This document shows, in pieces, positions 39,263 through 48,007 of a stretch of 64,000 bases of DNA (the first letter of the stretch is position 1; each line of letters begins with the position of its first letter). The notes beneath the pieces are model-generated. The model worked only from the letters and a program-made list of their open reading frames with translations. It did not search any database and had not been told where the DNA came from. Origin of the DNA: Proteus vulgaris (GTDB lineage Bacteria; Pseudomonadota; Gammaproteobacteria; Enterobacterales; Enterobacteriaceae); the NCBI GenBank assembly GCA_901472505.1, contig LR590468.1:806001-870000 (forward strand). The letters run 5' to 3'. The translations under genes and the position numbers were made by a program.

Positions 39263-39303
39263 TCTCCTTTTCTACATCTTATTGAAAGATTTTTTGTCCT
39301 GAC

Positions 39304-39356
39304 TTTCACCACCTTTTACTGATATCTTAAGGCCATCGGTAAAAGGATGAGTGAAA
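39304..39356. other. large imperfect stem-loop upstream of allS
   Basis: CCTTTTACTGAT (39312-39323) pairs with ATCGGTAAAAGG (39335-39346, one G-U pair). A second stem layer TTTCAC/GTGAAA (39304-39309, 39351-39356) closes it. There is no U-tract. It lies 41 bases after the CPBP stop and about 270 bases before allS. It could be a terminator, a leader structure or a protein-binding dyad. Confidence 0.45.
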
Positions 39357-39623
39357 CGTGAAAGCAATCACACAAATGGAATATAGATATTCTTATTTGC
39401 TCCCATCATCTGGTGAAATTTTTGTTAGTATGCTTTATCGCTTATCTATAAATAATCAAAATTTCATACGGCACACAACAACAAGCCAAAAATAATAACA
39501 TCCATTAACACGATAAGAAATTGTCTTACTTTGCAGTATAGACCTTAGAAAAAATAGGTAAGCTTTGTTTAGTTCAGCATTATCTGCTGAAATTTTACCT
39601 TTTTCACCACCAGGACAAAAAAT

Positions 39624-40538
39624 ATGTTAGACCAAGAAATGATCCGTACTTTTATACAGGTCGCCGATTGCCAAAGTTTTACGAAAGCGGCCGATGTGCT
39701 TCATAAAACATCAGCGGCCATTAGTTACCGTATTAAAACATTAGAAGAAAATATTGGTACTCAACTTTTTAATCGTACAACAAGAACCGTGACCTTAACG
39801 CCAGCGGGTGAATACTTACTAGAAAAATGCCGCCAATGGATTGTATGGTTAGAATCGATGCCTGTTGAGCTTCAACAAATGAATGCAGGTGTCGAACACC
39901 AAGTGAATATTGTTATTAATAATCTACTTTATGATCGCACTGCTGTTGCCAGTATGCTGGCTTGCCTTCATCAACGTTTCCCTTCAACACAATTTCATAT
40001 TACTCGCCAAGTTTATATGGGCGTTTGGGATGCGCTTATTAACGAGGATTATCATTTTGATATCGGGGTTACTGGTAATGAATCCCTTAAGAATAATATT
40101 AATATTTGTGCCATGGGCGAAATTCAATGGCAATTTGTTGTCGCACCTAATCATCCTTTAGCCAATATCAGTGGGGTATTAAGTGATGATCAAATGCGAA
40201 TGTATTCCGCAGTTAATGTAGAAGATACTTCCCGACATCTTTCTAAACGCACAGCATGGCGCTTATCAGGTCAGCATGAAATCCGTGTACCTGATTTACA
40301 CACAAAATTAGCTTGTCATTTAAAAGGCGTCGGTATCGGATTTTTACCATTAAGTTTATGCAAACCGCTTATTGATAGTGGACAGCTAATTGCTAAAGAA
40401 GTAAAAAACCGTCGCCATAATTCACCACTTTCTTTAGCATGGTGTGAAGATAAAAAAGGCGCTGTGGTAAGTTATTTAGTGGAATTGTTCAAGCAGAATC
40501 ATCCCAGCGTACAATCGTTTTACGATCCTTTAAATTAA
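39624..40538 (+). CDS. allS: LysR-family activator AllS
   Basis: DNA-binding activator of 304 residues (E. coli AllS 308). The N-terminal helix-turn-helix has FIQVADCQSFTKAADVLHK; the effector domain has the AllS features VNIVINNLLYDRTAVA, YMGVWDAL and GVGIGFLPLSLC. In E. coli AllS activates the allDCE genes of allantoin use. Here it stands at the end of a cluster of all genes that it converges on, which supports the assignment and suggests control of that operon, whose promoter is 7 kb away. Confidence 0.88.
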   Translation: MLDQEMIRTFIQVADCQSFTKAADVLHKTSAAISYRIKTLEENIGTQLFNRTTRTVTLTPAGEYLLEKCRQWIVWLESMPVELQQMNAGVEHQVNIVINNLLYDRTAVASMLACLHQRFPSTQFHITRQVYMGVWDALINEDYHFDIGVTGNESLKNNINICAMGEIQWQFVVAPNHPLANISGVLSDDQMRMYSAVNVEDTSRHLSKRTAWRLSGQHEIRVPDLHTKLACHLKGVGIGFLPLSLCKPLIDSGQLIAKEVKNRRHNSPLSLAWCEDKKGAVVSYLVELFKQNHPSVQSFYDPLN

Positions 40539-40564
40539 AAAGGCAAACCGAAGTTTGCCCTTTT
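40537..40564. terminator. bidirectional terminator between allS and the all operon
   Basis: GGCAAAC (40542-40548) / GTTTGCC (40553-40559), with A-run before and T-run after, serves both converging units. Confidence 0.85.
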
Positions 40565-40595
40565 ATTATTTATTCAAAAATGATCTAATACTAAA

Positions 40596-41840
40596 TTACG
40601 CTTTTACTTCTTCATTATTGTTGTTGCTTTCTTTAATAAAGAGGCTTGCCACAATACCAATACAAATCAGAATAGCGGCAAAGTAGAAACCAGAGTCCAT
40701 GCTACCTGTTTTATCTGATAAGAAACCAGTTAATGTCGGTGCAAAGACAGAACCTAGCATACCAATACAGTTATAAACACCAAACGATGTACCTAGTGCG
40801 TGTCGTGGTGAGTTATCAGCAACAACAGCAACAAGAACCGGGTTTGTACTGATTTTACCCACAATACCATAAAGGATCAGAGCACCAATTAACACAGGCA
40901 TTGACTCTGACATTGGCACAGCAAGAATAGCGACTAATGACAGAGGTAACATGACCAGTAATACAGGTTTGCGACGACCAATTTTATCTGAAACCCAGCT
41001 AAAAAGAAGTGAACCAGGAATAGCAAACCACGGCATTAATGATGCGATAGTTGAAATTTGTGTCCCTGTAATTCCACGCTCAGTTTCTAAGTAGTACGGC
41101 AACCAAGTTACTAATACGAAGAAGCCATAGATTGAACAGAAGATGGTAACATATGCAAGGTTAATGTTACGGTTGCCGAATAAATCTTTAAATGTCAGCT
41201 TAACTTTCTGTTTTGGTGCACCCGCTTCTGTTGCAGGCTGTGCTTTGGGTTTATCTTTAATGATCCATAGCATCACCAAACCGATGATGATAATAGGAAC
41301 ACCAATAATGTAGAATGGCGCACGCCAACTCATTCCCATCTCACCAACAGAAATACTTGAGATGTAATAACCAATAGACAGACCAAATGCCATACCACTA
41401 TTGATAATTGCACTACCTAACGTGATACGATGTTTCGGTATCGCTTCTGAAGATAAACCATATTGAGGACCATAATAGAAACCTTGGAAGATCCCCACCA
41501 TGACCCATGCAAACATAAAGGTCACGTAAGTTGGCATCATCCCCGCAATAATGGTAAATCCACCAAAGAGCACAACCCCTGTTACTAATACTTTTTTCTT
41601 ACCTAAATAGTCACCAATCATGCCTGATGGAATATTGAGTGCAGTATATCCGATAAAGAAAATACTCATGATAGAACCAAGTTGAGCTTTAGTAAGATCA
41701 AACTCAGCACCAATATTTACCATTAATGGGCCGACAATGGCGCGGCTACCATAAAGTGCAATCCAACCAAAGAAGAAGATAATGGTCAGTTTGACCCAAT
41801 AAGGGACTTTGCCTTTCTCATTCACTTGTGCATCGTTCAT
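40596..41840 (-). CDS. MFS transporter of the anion:cation symporter type, last gene of the all operon
   Basis: Inner-membrane carrier of 414 residues with about 12 helices. It has the MFS loop motif GDYLGKKKVL between helices 2 and 3, its repeat SDKIGRRKP in the second half, and FFGWIALYGSRAIVGPLMV at the first helix. Relatives in this group move organic anions such as hexuronates, phthalate and tartrate. It lies 25 bases after allK, so it should be part of the oxamate/carbamoyl-phosphate operon and may import oxalurate or a precursor; this substrate is inference only. E. coli has no transporter at this point of the cluster. Confidence 0.85.
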   Translation of the reverse strand: MNDAQVNEKGKVPYWVKLTIIFFFGWIALYGSRAIVGPLMVNIGAEFDLTKAQLGSIMSIFFIGYTALNIPSGMIGDYLGKKKVLVTGVVLFGGFTIIAGMMPTYVTFMFAWVMVGIFQGFYYGPQYGLSSEAIPKHRITLGSAIINSGMAFGLSIGYYISSISVGEMGMSWRAPFYIIGVPIIIIGLVMLWIIKDKPKAQPATEAGAPKQKVKLTFKDLFGNRNINLAYVTIFCSIYGFFVLVTWLPYYLETERGITGTQISTIASLMPWFAIPGSLLFSWVSDKIGRRKPVLLVMLPLSLVAILAVPMSESMPVLIGALILYGIVGKISTNPVLVAVVADNSPRHALGTSFGVYNCIGMLGSVFAPTLTGFLSDKTGSMDSGFYFAAILICIGIVASLFIKESNNNNEEVKA

Positions 41841-41865
41841 AATGACGCTCCTGAAAGCATTTTTA

Positions 41866-42771
41866 TTAAGACTTATAAATTAAAGTGCCAGACTGACCTT
41901 CAATAACTTGTTGAATATTTTGTAATGCACCAATATGTGCTTGTTGCCCAGTTGCATTAACAAAATCACTCACCGCCATAATTTTTGGTCCCATTGCGCC
42001 ATCAGCGACAGCCATTGGTGCAAGTTCTTCTGGTGTTGCTTCACGAATTGCGGCTTGTTCTGGTGTACCCCAATTTTTATAAATAGCATCAGCCTCTGTT
42101 AAAATAACAAAGTGCTCTGCATTTAATTCACGAGAAATTAAAGCCGCTGTTAAATCTTTATCAATAACAGCTTCACTACCAATAAATTCATTATTTGTGT
42201 TGTTAACTGGAATACCACCACCACCACCACAAATAACAACATGACCTTTATCTAATAAAAGTCTTACCGCTTCGATATCAATAATTTTTTTCGGTGTTGG
42301 TGACGGTACAACACGGCGGTAATGTTTACCGTCTTGTTTAAATGTCCATTGATACTTCGCAATCAATTCTTCTTTATCTGCCTCATCATAAATAGGGCCA
42401 ATAAATTTACTTGGATCGTTAAATGCTTCATCATTAATATCAACAGAAACACGCGTCATTACCGTTGTAATTGCTTGTTCTGGATTATTTTGATTAATTT
42501 TTTGCATCATCATATAACCAATCATACCTTGGCTTTCAGCCACTAGAATATCCAACGGATATGCAGAAACATCTTGATATGCCAGGTTTTGTAGTGCAAG
42601 CAATCCAACTTGAGGCCCATTGCCGTGTACTAATACAACACGGTACTCTTTTGCTAATTTATTAATTGTCTCTGACATTAATTCAATATTTTTATATTGA
42701 TTTTCAGCAGATAAAATTTCTCCGCGTTGCAATAATGCATTTCCGCCTAAAGCAATAACAATTGTTTTCAT
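41866..42771 (-). CDS. allK: carbamate kinase AllK
   Basis: Cytoplasmic kinase of 301 residues that forms ATP and carbamate from ADP and carbamoyl phosphate. Amino-acid-kinase motifs are ALGGNALLQRGE at the start, HGNGPQVG, GGGGGIPV and the nucleotide loop VIDKDLTAALIS. The linkage to allF, allG and allH marks it as the E. coli AllK/YbcF type rather than arginine-deiminase ArcC. It would recover one ATP per oxalurate consumed. Confidence 0.9.
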   Translation of the reverse strand: MKTIVIALGGNALLQRGEILSAENQYKNIELMSETINKLAKEYRVVLVHGNGPQVGLLALQNLAYQDVSAYPLDILVAESQGMIGYMMMQKINQNNPEQAITTVMTRVSVDINDEAFNDPSKFIGPIYDEADKEELIAKYQWTFKQDGKHYRRVVPSPTPKKIIDIEAVRLLLDKGHVVICGGGGGIPVNNTNNEFIGSEAVIDKDLTAALISRELNAEHFVILTEADAIYKNWGTPEQAAIREATPEELAPMAVADGAMGPKIMAVSDFVNATGQQAHIGALQNIQQVIEGQSGTLIYKS

Positions 42772-42818
42772 AATTATCCGTATCCGAATGTTTATATAAA
42801 TTCTTTTATTAAAAAAAA

Positions 42819-43646
42819 TTAACCAATATGCTGTTGTTGTTTTTTAGTTTGGTAACCAATCCATAATCCCAGTAATGTATCTGCACCGGAATGATGACCA
42901 ATAGAGAGTATTTCCAACATATCCTTAAAAATAATCTCTTTATTCTTTATTTTTTTACCTAGTTGAATGAGATAGGTAGAAAATATTCCCTGGGTGGCAT
43001 ATTCCAAATAATGCTTACTGACAACGGTGGTCAATTCAGATAAAGGAGGAGTGCTATTAAAAAAATAATTAAGTTTTTTTTCTGGCTCTGCTAAATAATG
43101 TGCAAATAACATTCCTACTAGCATATCATCTGAACTTGGCGTTAATCCGGGGCCTTTCCCTGTAAAAATAGCCCAGTTAACAGCATTGCCCACTAACTGA
43201 TTATGAAATAGCTTAATTAATAATTTAATTTCACTGAGCTGCGCGATTTGGCGATAATTTTTCAATGGTCCATATAACCCTGTTGTAATTGAGGGTGAAA
43301 GCAGAGAAAAAAAACTTTCTAACCAACGCAAATCTAATTCCGCTTTATCTTGTAAACGCAAATTCTCACCTTGACCTGCTAGTAGAGTAAGTTTATTGGC
43401 GAGTATTGCTTGATGATCTTTTAGACTCATCATGACCGAGGGATGACACTGTTTTGCAAAATAGTCAAAATCATCTTGTTTCAGTAACCATCCCATCGGG
43501 CTTAATCCTCTTCCTTCACGATGAAAAGTGATTAAACGTTGTTGAGGGCAAATGAAATTCAAAGCATGATCATAAATGCCCACACATTTAATCTCACTTT
43601 CAAAGTCAGTAATATGTTGGCTGGTTTGAAGTGCTTGAATTTGCAT
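42819..43646 (-). CDS. allH: oxamate carbamoyltransferase subunit AllH (DUF2877)
   Basis: A 275-residue cytoplasmic protein of the DUF2877 family (E. coli YlbF/AllH about 271). Conserved features are LTPSSDDMLVGML, with paired Asp, and the late segment SIGHHSGADTLLGLWIG. In E. coli AllF, AllG and AllH together form oxamate carbamoyltransferase (oxalurate + phosphate to oxamate + carbamoyl phosphate). The assignment rests on family and on the conserved neighbours allG and allK. Confidence 0.85.
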   Translation of the reverse strand: MQIQALQTSQHITDFESEIKCVGIYDHALNFICPQQRLITFHREGRGLSPMGWLLKQDDFDYFAKQCHPSVMMSLKDHQAILANKLTLLAGQGENLRLQDKAELDLRWLESFFSLLSPSITTGLYGPLKNYRQIAQLSEIKLLIKLFHNQLVGNAVNWAIFTGKGPGLTPSSDDMLVGMLFAHYLAEPEKKLNYFFNSTPPLSELTTVVSKHYLEYATQGIFSTYLIQLGKKIKNKEIIFKDMLEILSIGHHSGADTLLGLWIGYQTKKQQQHIG

Positions 43647-43688
43647 AATGCCCCCTTTATTGCTGTGATTTATCGTTACAACGCACGA

Positions 43689-44954
43689 TTAAGCATCGAT
43701 ACCTAACTCTTCTGCCAGTGCAACAATCGCTTTCTCAAAACAACCTAAAGGTGCGCGTACCGTTCCTGCGCCTATCTGACCGACACCCGGATCTTTATGC
43801 GCAATCCCCGTATTAATCAGTGGCGTAATCCCCGTTTCAACAACGCGACGAGCATCTAAACCTAAACACGCACCTTGGAAATCCCAAGTTGGAATTTGCA
43901 ACATCATGTTACGCGCAAGGTAGATCTCAGCCATTTCTTCAGTCACTTCTCGCGCGGCATCCATACCTCCTGATGCACCAACAAAACGAGTCACACCCGG
44001 TGCTGCAACCATGGCTGCGCCACCAATACCAAAAGTTTCAGTAATTGCACTGTCACCGATATCTGGGTTTGCATCTGCTTGACTAAAACCAGAGAAGAAC
44101 AGACCTTGTGGTGTATTCACTGGAGCCGTAAACCATTGGTCGCCCATTCCACTGATTTTGATACCAAAGTTGCTACCATTACGGGTCATAACGGTAACGA
44201 TAGTGCCTTGTTTGATTTGAGCACCTGCATCCATCGCAGCTTTACAATAAGCCATTGCTAAGTTCAGGAAGAATTGGTCTGTAATGCTCAGGAATTTAGT
44301 CACTTTTGTGATTTCAGCATCTTCAAAATCTAATGTGCTTAATACTGGTGCCAATTGACGCAGTAACAGGGCTGAAGCTGCAATATTACGTTGGTGGAAT
44401 TCATCCCCCATCGTAATGGCTTGCCCCATAATTGCAGTCAAATCGATACCATTTTCAAAAGTAGCAATCGCTGCTTTTAATACTGGCGCTAAGCTATTTT
44501 TCATCCAATGTAGGCGCTCTTGCACATCTGGGCCGTAAGCACCAAAGCGCATCACTTTACCGATACCTTCGTTCATATTGCAGTAAGCATAGTTACCATG
44601 AATGTGGTTTTTGATGACTAACATTGGCATATGAGCAGAAGTAATCCCTCCCATAGGGCCTACTGCATTTACGTTATGGCAAGGAATAAACTCAATTTCC
44701 CCCGCCTCTAACATCACTAATGCTTGTTCTTCAGTTTCTGCCCAGCCTTCAAATAAAGAAGCACCAATACATGCACCGCGAACAGGGCCACTCATTTCCT
44801 CCCAAGTTACAGGAGGGCCTGCATGAAGTAATTTTTTACCTGTCTCTAAAGTTGGTACAACTTCTTTAGCTAAATTAACATCACACCAGTGAGGACGGGC
44901 TTCACGGATACGTTCGATAACTGCTTCATTCGCTTGTTCGATAGTTGAATACAT
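43689..44954 (-). CDS. allG: oxamate carbamoyltransferase subunit AllG (DUF1116)
   Basis: A 421-residue cytoplasmic protein (E. coli YlbE/AllG 419) very close to that family: LLHAGPPVTWEEM, FIPCHNVNAVGPMGGITS, ITMGDEFHQRN, TRNGSNFGI and CLGLDARRVVETGI. The start MYSTIEQANEAVIERIREAR matches the E. coli start. It follows allF by 12 bases, indicating coupled translation. Confidence 0.93.
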   Translation of the reverse strand: MYSTIEQANEAVIERIREARPHWCDVNLAKEVVPTLETGKKLLHAGPPVTWEEMSGPVRGACIGASLFEGWAETEEQALVMLEAGEIEFIPCHNVNAVGPMGGITSAHMPMLVIKNHIHGNYAYCNMNEGIGKVMRFGAYGPDVQERLHWMKNSLAPVLKAAIATFENGIDLTAIMGQAITMGDEFHQRNIAASALLLRQLAPVLSTLDFEDAEITKVTKFLSITDQFFLNLAMAYCKAAMDAGAQIKQGTIVTVMTRNGSNFGIKISGMGDQWFTAPVNTPQGLFFSGFSQADANPDIGDSAITETFGIGGAAMVAAPGVTRFVGASGGMDAAREVTEEMAEIYLARNMMLQIPTWDFQGACLGLDARRVVETGITPLINTGIAHKDPGVGQIGAGTVRAPLGCFEKAIVALAEELGIDA

Positions 44955-44966
44955 ATCTGCAATTCC

Positions 44967-46634
44967 TTATTTCAATTTCTTTAATATTTCAGCCAGTTTT
45001 TTATTGCCACCTGCGACAGGTGCCCACTGATAATGCACAACAGGAGTCCCACTTGATTGCAGATCGTCTGCAAAACTACGTAGACCAGCGTTGATCACAG
45101 AGATCCCGTTAAGCAGTGGTGACACTTCAGCATGTGCTTCTGCTGGATGTGGCTGGATTAATTCTTTTGCTAATAAAACCGCTTCTGGCAACGTATCCAT
45201 GACAATAATGCCCGCTTCTTTTAGCTGTTTTTGCTGTTCGCTACGGTTTTGCGGATCATCTTCAGTACCAGTAATGGTTGCGATGGTGATTAATGGATTG
45301 GTTTCGCCACGTTTTTCATTCAGTTTTTTGATTTCTTGAATTAACGCGCCGGCAGGATCTTGAGTTGCACCATAACCAATAACAAAATCAACCAGTAACA
45401 CGCCAGCCTCTGTTTTATTGCTTAGCTCACTGATAAATTTGTTACGTGTAGATGGGTCAATCATTGGGTGTGGTTTACCCTGTGTATAAAAATCATCACC
45501 CATATCGATGATTTTATGACCATCAGCATCTAGCATTGTGCCTTGCTTATGTTCATTATCGACTTCAACATTAAGTTTTTCGGATAACAACATGGCGCAC
45601 TCAGCCGCTAGCGTACCACCGGCATAAAGACCAATGATTTTCTTACCTGTAACTTTTGGTAACTCAGCCGCGATATCTTCAACACGCGCTAATTCAGCCG
45701 CAATGCGCGCCGTTTCATCTAACGTGCGAGTAAAATAAATATTGTCGTCTTGGAATTTCTCAGGTGTTGTGCCTAAGAATTGCGCCACAATCGGTTTATT
45801 ATGGCGTTTCATTTCAGCAATAATTTTTTGACGAACAGCAGGCGCGGGTGGCTTAGAAACAAAAGCAATAACACGCGTATTAGGATCTGCCGCTAGCATA
45901 TTGATAGCAGTTACAGCACTGATACCACCAATTTCCTCGGTTAAATCACGTCCACCTAAACCAATTGAATGAGAAATACCTTGGCGTTGTAAAACGATTT
46001 GAGAGGTAATTTCTTGAATACCCGTACCTGATGCGCCAACAATACCAATAGAGCCTTTAGGTGCAATGTTAGCGAAAGCAAGAGGTGCGCCTGCAATATT
46101 TGCCGTACCACAGTCAGGCCCCATCACAATCAAACCTTTTGCTGCAGCTTTTTCTTTTAGTGCTTTTTCATCTGTAATAGAAACGTTGTCAGAGAACAGC
46201 ATGACGTTACAACCATCATCTAAGCCCGTGTCAGCCAATTCCGCGGCATATTCACCAGCAATAGAGATAAGTAACATATTGGCATTAGTGCTTTTTTGTT
46301 TAGCGGTACGCCAGCTACGTACTGTCGTTAATTTGTTACCGCCTTTTTGACCGCTTGCAATTTCTGCTAGTGCTTCTTCTAACGCAGTAGAAATCATGTC
46401 GATAATCGCAGGATCGTCTGATTCCGCTTTAATCGAAACACAAATGTCATTCGGCGTTGCTTCGTTAAACATGTCATGCCAAAAACCGGTGACATCAAGA
46501 AGAGATTTATTCGCTGGTGTTCCCATCATGACGGAAATTTCTTCCACTTCAGGGGCTTCACTTAATTTTCGGGAAATAATCATCAGGCTAACGGAATCCT
46601 GAAAGCTCCCTTTTTTAATAAAAGCATGGATCAT
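44967..46634 (-). CDS. allF: oxamate carbamoyltransferase subunit AllF (FdrA)
   Basis: A 555-residue protein, exactly the E. coli FdrA/AllF length. It is built like a succinyl-CoA synthetase: the MMGTPANKSLL N-terminal domain, the CoA-binding-like GASGTGIQEI and GLGGRDLTEEIGG in the middle, and a C-terminal flavodoxin-like ligase domain with VIGYGATQDPAG. It is the first gene of the operon allF-allG-allH-allK-MFS, with an AAGGAT ribosome site and a long upstream region. Subunit roles within the enzyme are not shown by the sequence. Confidence 0.93.
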   Translation of the reverse strand: MIHAFIKKGSFQDSVSLMIISRKLSEAPEVEEISVMMGTPANKSLLDVTGFWHDMFNEATPNDICVSIKAESDDPAIIDMISTALEEALAEIASGQKGGNKLTTVRSWRTAKQKSTNANMLLISIAGEYAAELADTGLDDGCNVMLFSDNVSITDEKALKEKAAAKGLIVMGPDCGTANIAGAPLAFANIAPKGSIGIVGASGTGIQEITSQIVLQRQGISHSIGLGGRDLTEEIGGISAVTAINMLAADPNTRVIAFVSKPPAPAVRQKIIAEMKRHNKPIVAQFLGTTPEKFQDDNIYFTRTLDETARIAAELARVEDIAAELPKVTGKKIIGLYAGGTLAAECAMLLSEKLNVEVDNEHKQGTMLDADGHKIIDMGDDFYTQGKPHPMIDPSTRNKFISELSNKTEAGVLLVDFVIGYGATQDPAGALIQEIKKLNEKRGETNPLITIATITGTEDDPQNRSEQQKQLKEAGIIVMDTLPEAVLLAKELIQPHPAEAHAEVSPLLNGISVINAGLRSFADDLQSSGTPVVHYQWAPVAGGNKKLAEILKKLK

Positions 46635-47168
46635 TATGATATCCTTAACGCATTTAATATATGTAACAACACATATCTATTTGCATTTCGTTTTTTTGAT
46701 AATAAGAAGCCTATTTGCTTAAACTATTAAGCAATATAAATAAATGTCTGATTTATTAATTTTGAATCTCTGCATATAAACATACTGAAGAAATATTGAA
46801 ATGTAGAGTGATTGAAGTCACACTTATTTATTGTAAAAAATTTTTATTTAATATGACGATATTTATTAAATAAATTATTATGAGGAAATTTTATTATTCT
46901 AAAAATAAAATCAAAAATAAAAAGTAGAATTTAACGGATAGGAAACAAAACTAGTTCAATAAAAGCTATAAAAAACAAGAGGAAATAAAAACGAAGCAAC
47001 AATTTTATAACATACAGCAATAAATCATTATTATCAAGAATTAAAAATAAACCTCTTTTCATCCCTATTTTTAGAATTTAACACTTTAACTTAAATTATA
47101 TTTATTATTATAAAAAAACAAAAAAGCCTCATATTTAATAAGGTCTTTTCTATAAAATATGACTTAAT
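46635..47168. other. 534-base AT-rich region upstream of the all operon
   Basis: Contains the all operon promoter region, a CRP-like site (listed separately) and, at 47122-47151, a weak GACCTTAT…GAGGCTTTTTT hairpin that probably ends yceI. No gene is seen. Confidence 0.5.
46807..46822. promoter_or_regulatory. CRP-like site upstream of the all operon
   Basis: AGTGATTGAAGTCACA matches the CRP pattern TGTGA-N6-TCACA in nine of ten core positions. It lies about 175 bases before the allF start. cAMP-CRP control of this operon is plausible but not shown. Confidence 0.5.
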
Positions 47169-47734
47169 TTATTGCTTAATAGCTTCAACTTGAATTTTTA
47201 ATGTCATATTATCAGCCATCTCTTCTTTGACCAAAAAATCCACGCTCCAATCTGAACGTTTAATGGTTGTTTCAAAATCACCACCACAGACTGGCGCATT
47301 AAATACAGGACTTTCATAACAATTAAATTTGGTTGTTGTTAATTTAACTGGCAATGTTTTTCCTTTCATCGTTAATAGCCCTTCAATGGATGTGGGTTTA
47401 TTATCGAGAAATACCATTTTGCTGAAGAAAACTGAATTGTTGGGTATTTATCTGCATCTAAGATATCTACACTTTTCACATGATTATCAAATGCCGTTAA
47501 TCCCGTATTTAGTGTTTTAACTGGAATAGAAACGTTTATTTTTCCTATATTCTTTTCTGGTGAGTATGTTAAATCACCTTCAATTTCATAGAAACCACCA
47601 CTGTTAGTTGAAGTATCAAAATGGTCAATATAAAACATTGCCTTAGTATGCGTTGGTTCAAGTTTATATTCATTGGCTTGTACTGCTGGCACAAGTAATA
47701 ATGAAGATAATACGGCAGGTAAAATAAATTTCAT
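47169..47734 (-). CDS. YceI-family periplasmic lipocalin-like protein (one homopolymer frame break)
   Basis: A 188-residue secreted protein with a signal peptide ending VQA. A YceI barrel follows, marked by EPTHTKAMFYIDHF, VKSVDILDADKYPTIQFSS and GLLTMKGKTLPV. Relatives bind polyisoprenoids or amphiphiles. The frame is lost at the T-run 47417-47420, which is one base short; correction restores full length. A Cys pair (FNCYESP and PVCGGDF) could form a disulphide. Single gene, convergent with nothing nearby. Ligand unknown. Confidence 0.85.
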
Positions 47735-48007
47735 TATAATTCCCTAATCTATTTTTATAGAGTAATACCCATAAAGAAAATATTTTATAAAAACATAAAG
47801 ATACATAATCACATTGTATTTTAATAACACTAGGTTACATAAAAAATTTATTTTTAAAAATAAGTTAATAAATAATTTTATTTTTATGACATCAATCAAT
47901 GAATATTTAATAATATGTTAATAACATCGTATTTAATAAAAATACTTATTAGCTTTACCTTTTACTTCCGATTATTTATTTAACCTGCAACCTAATGGAA
48001 TAACCTG

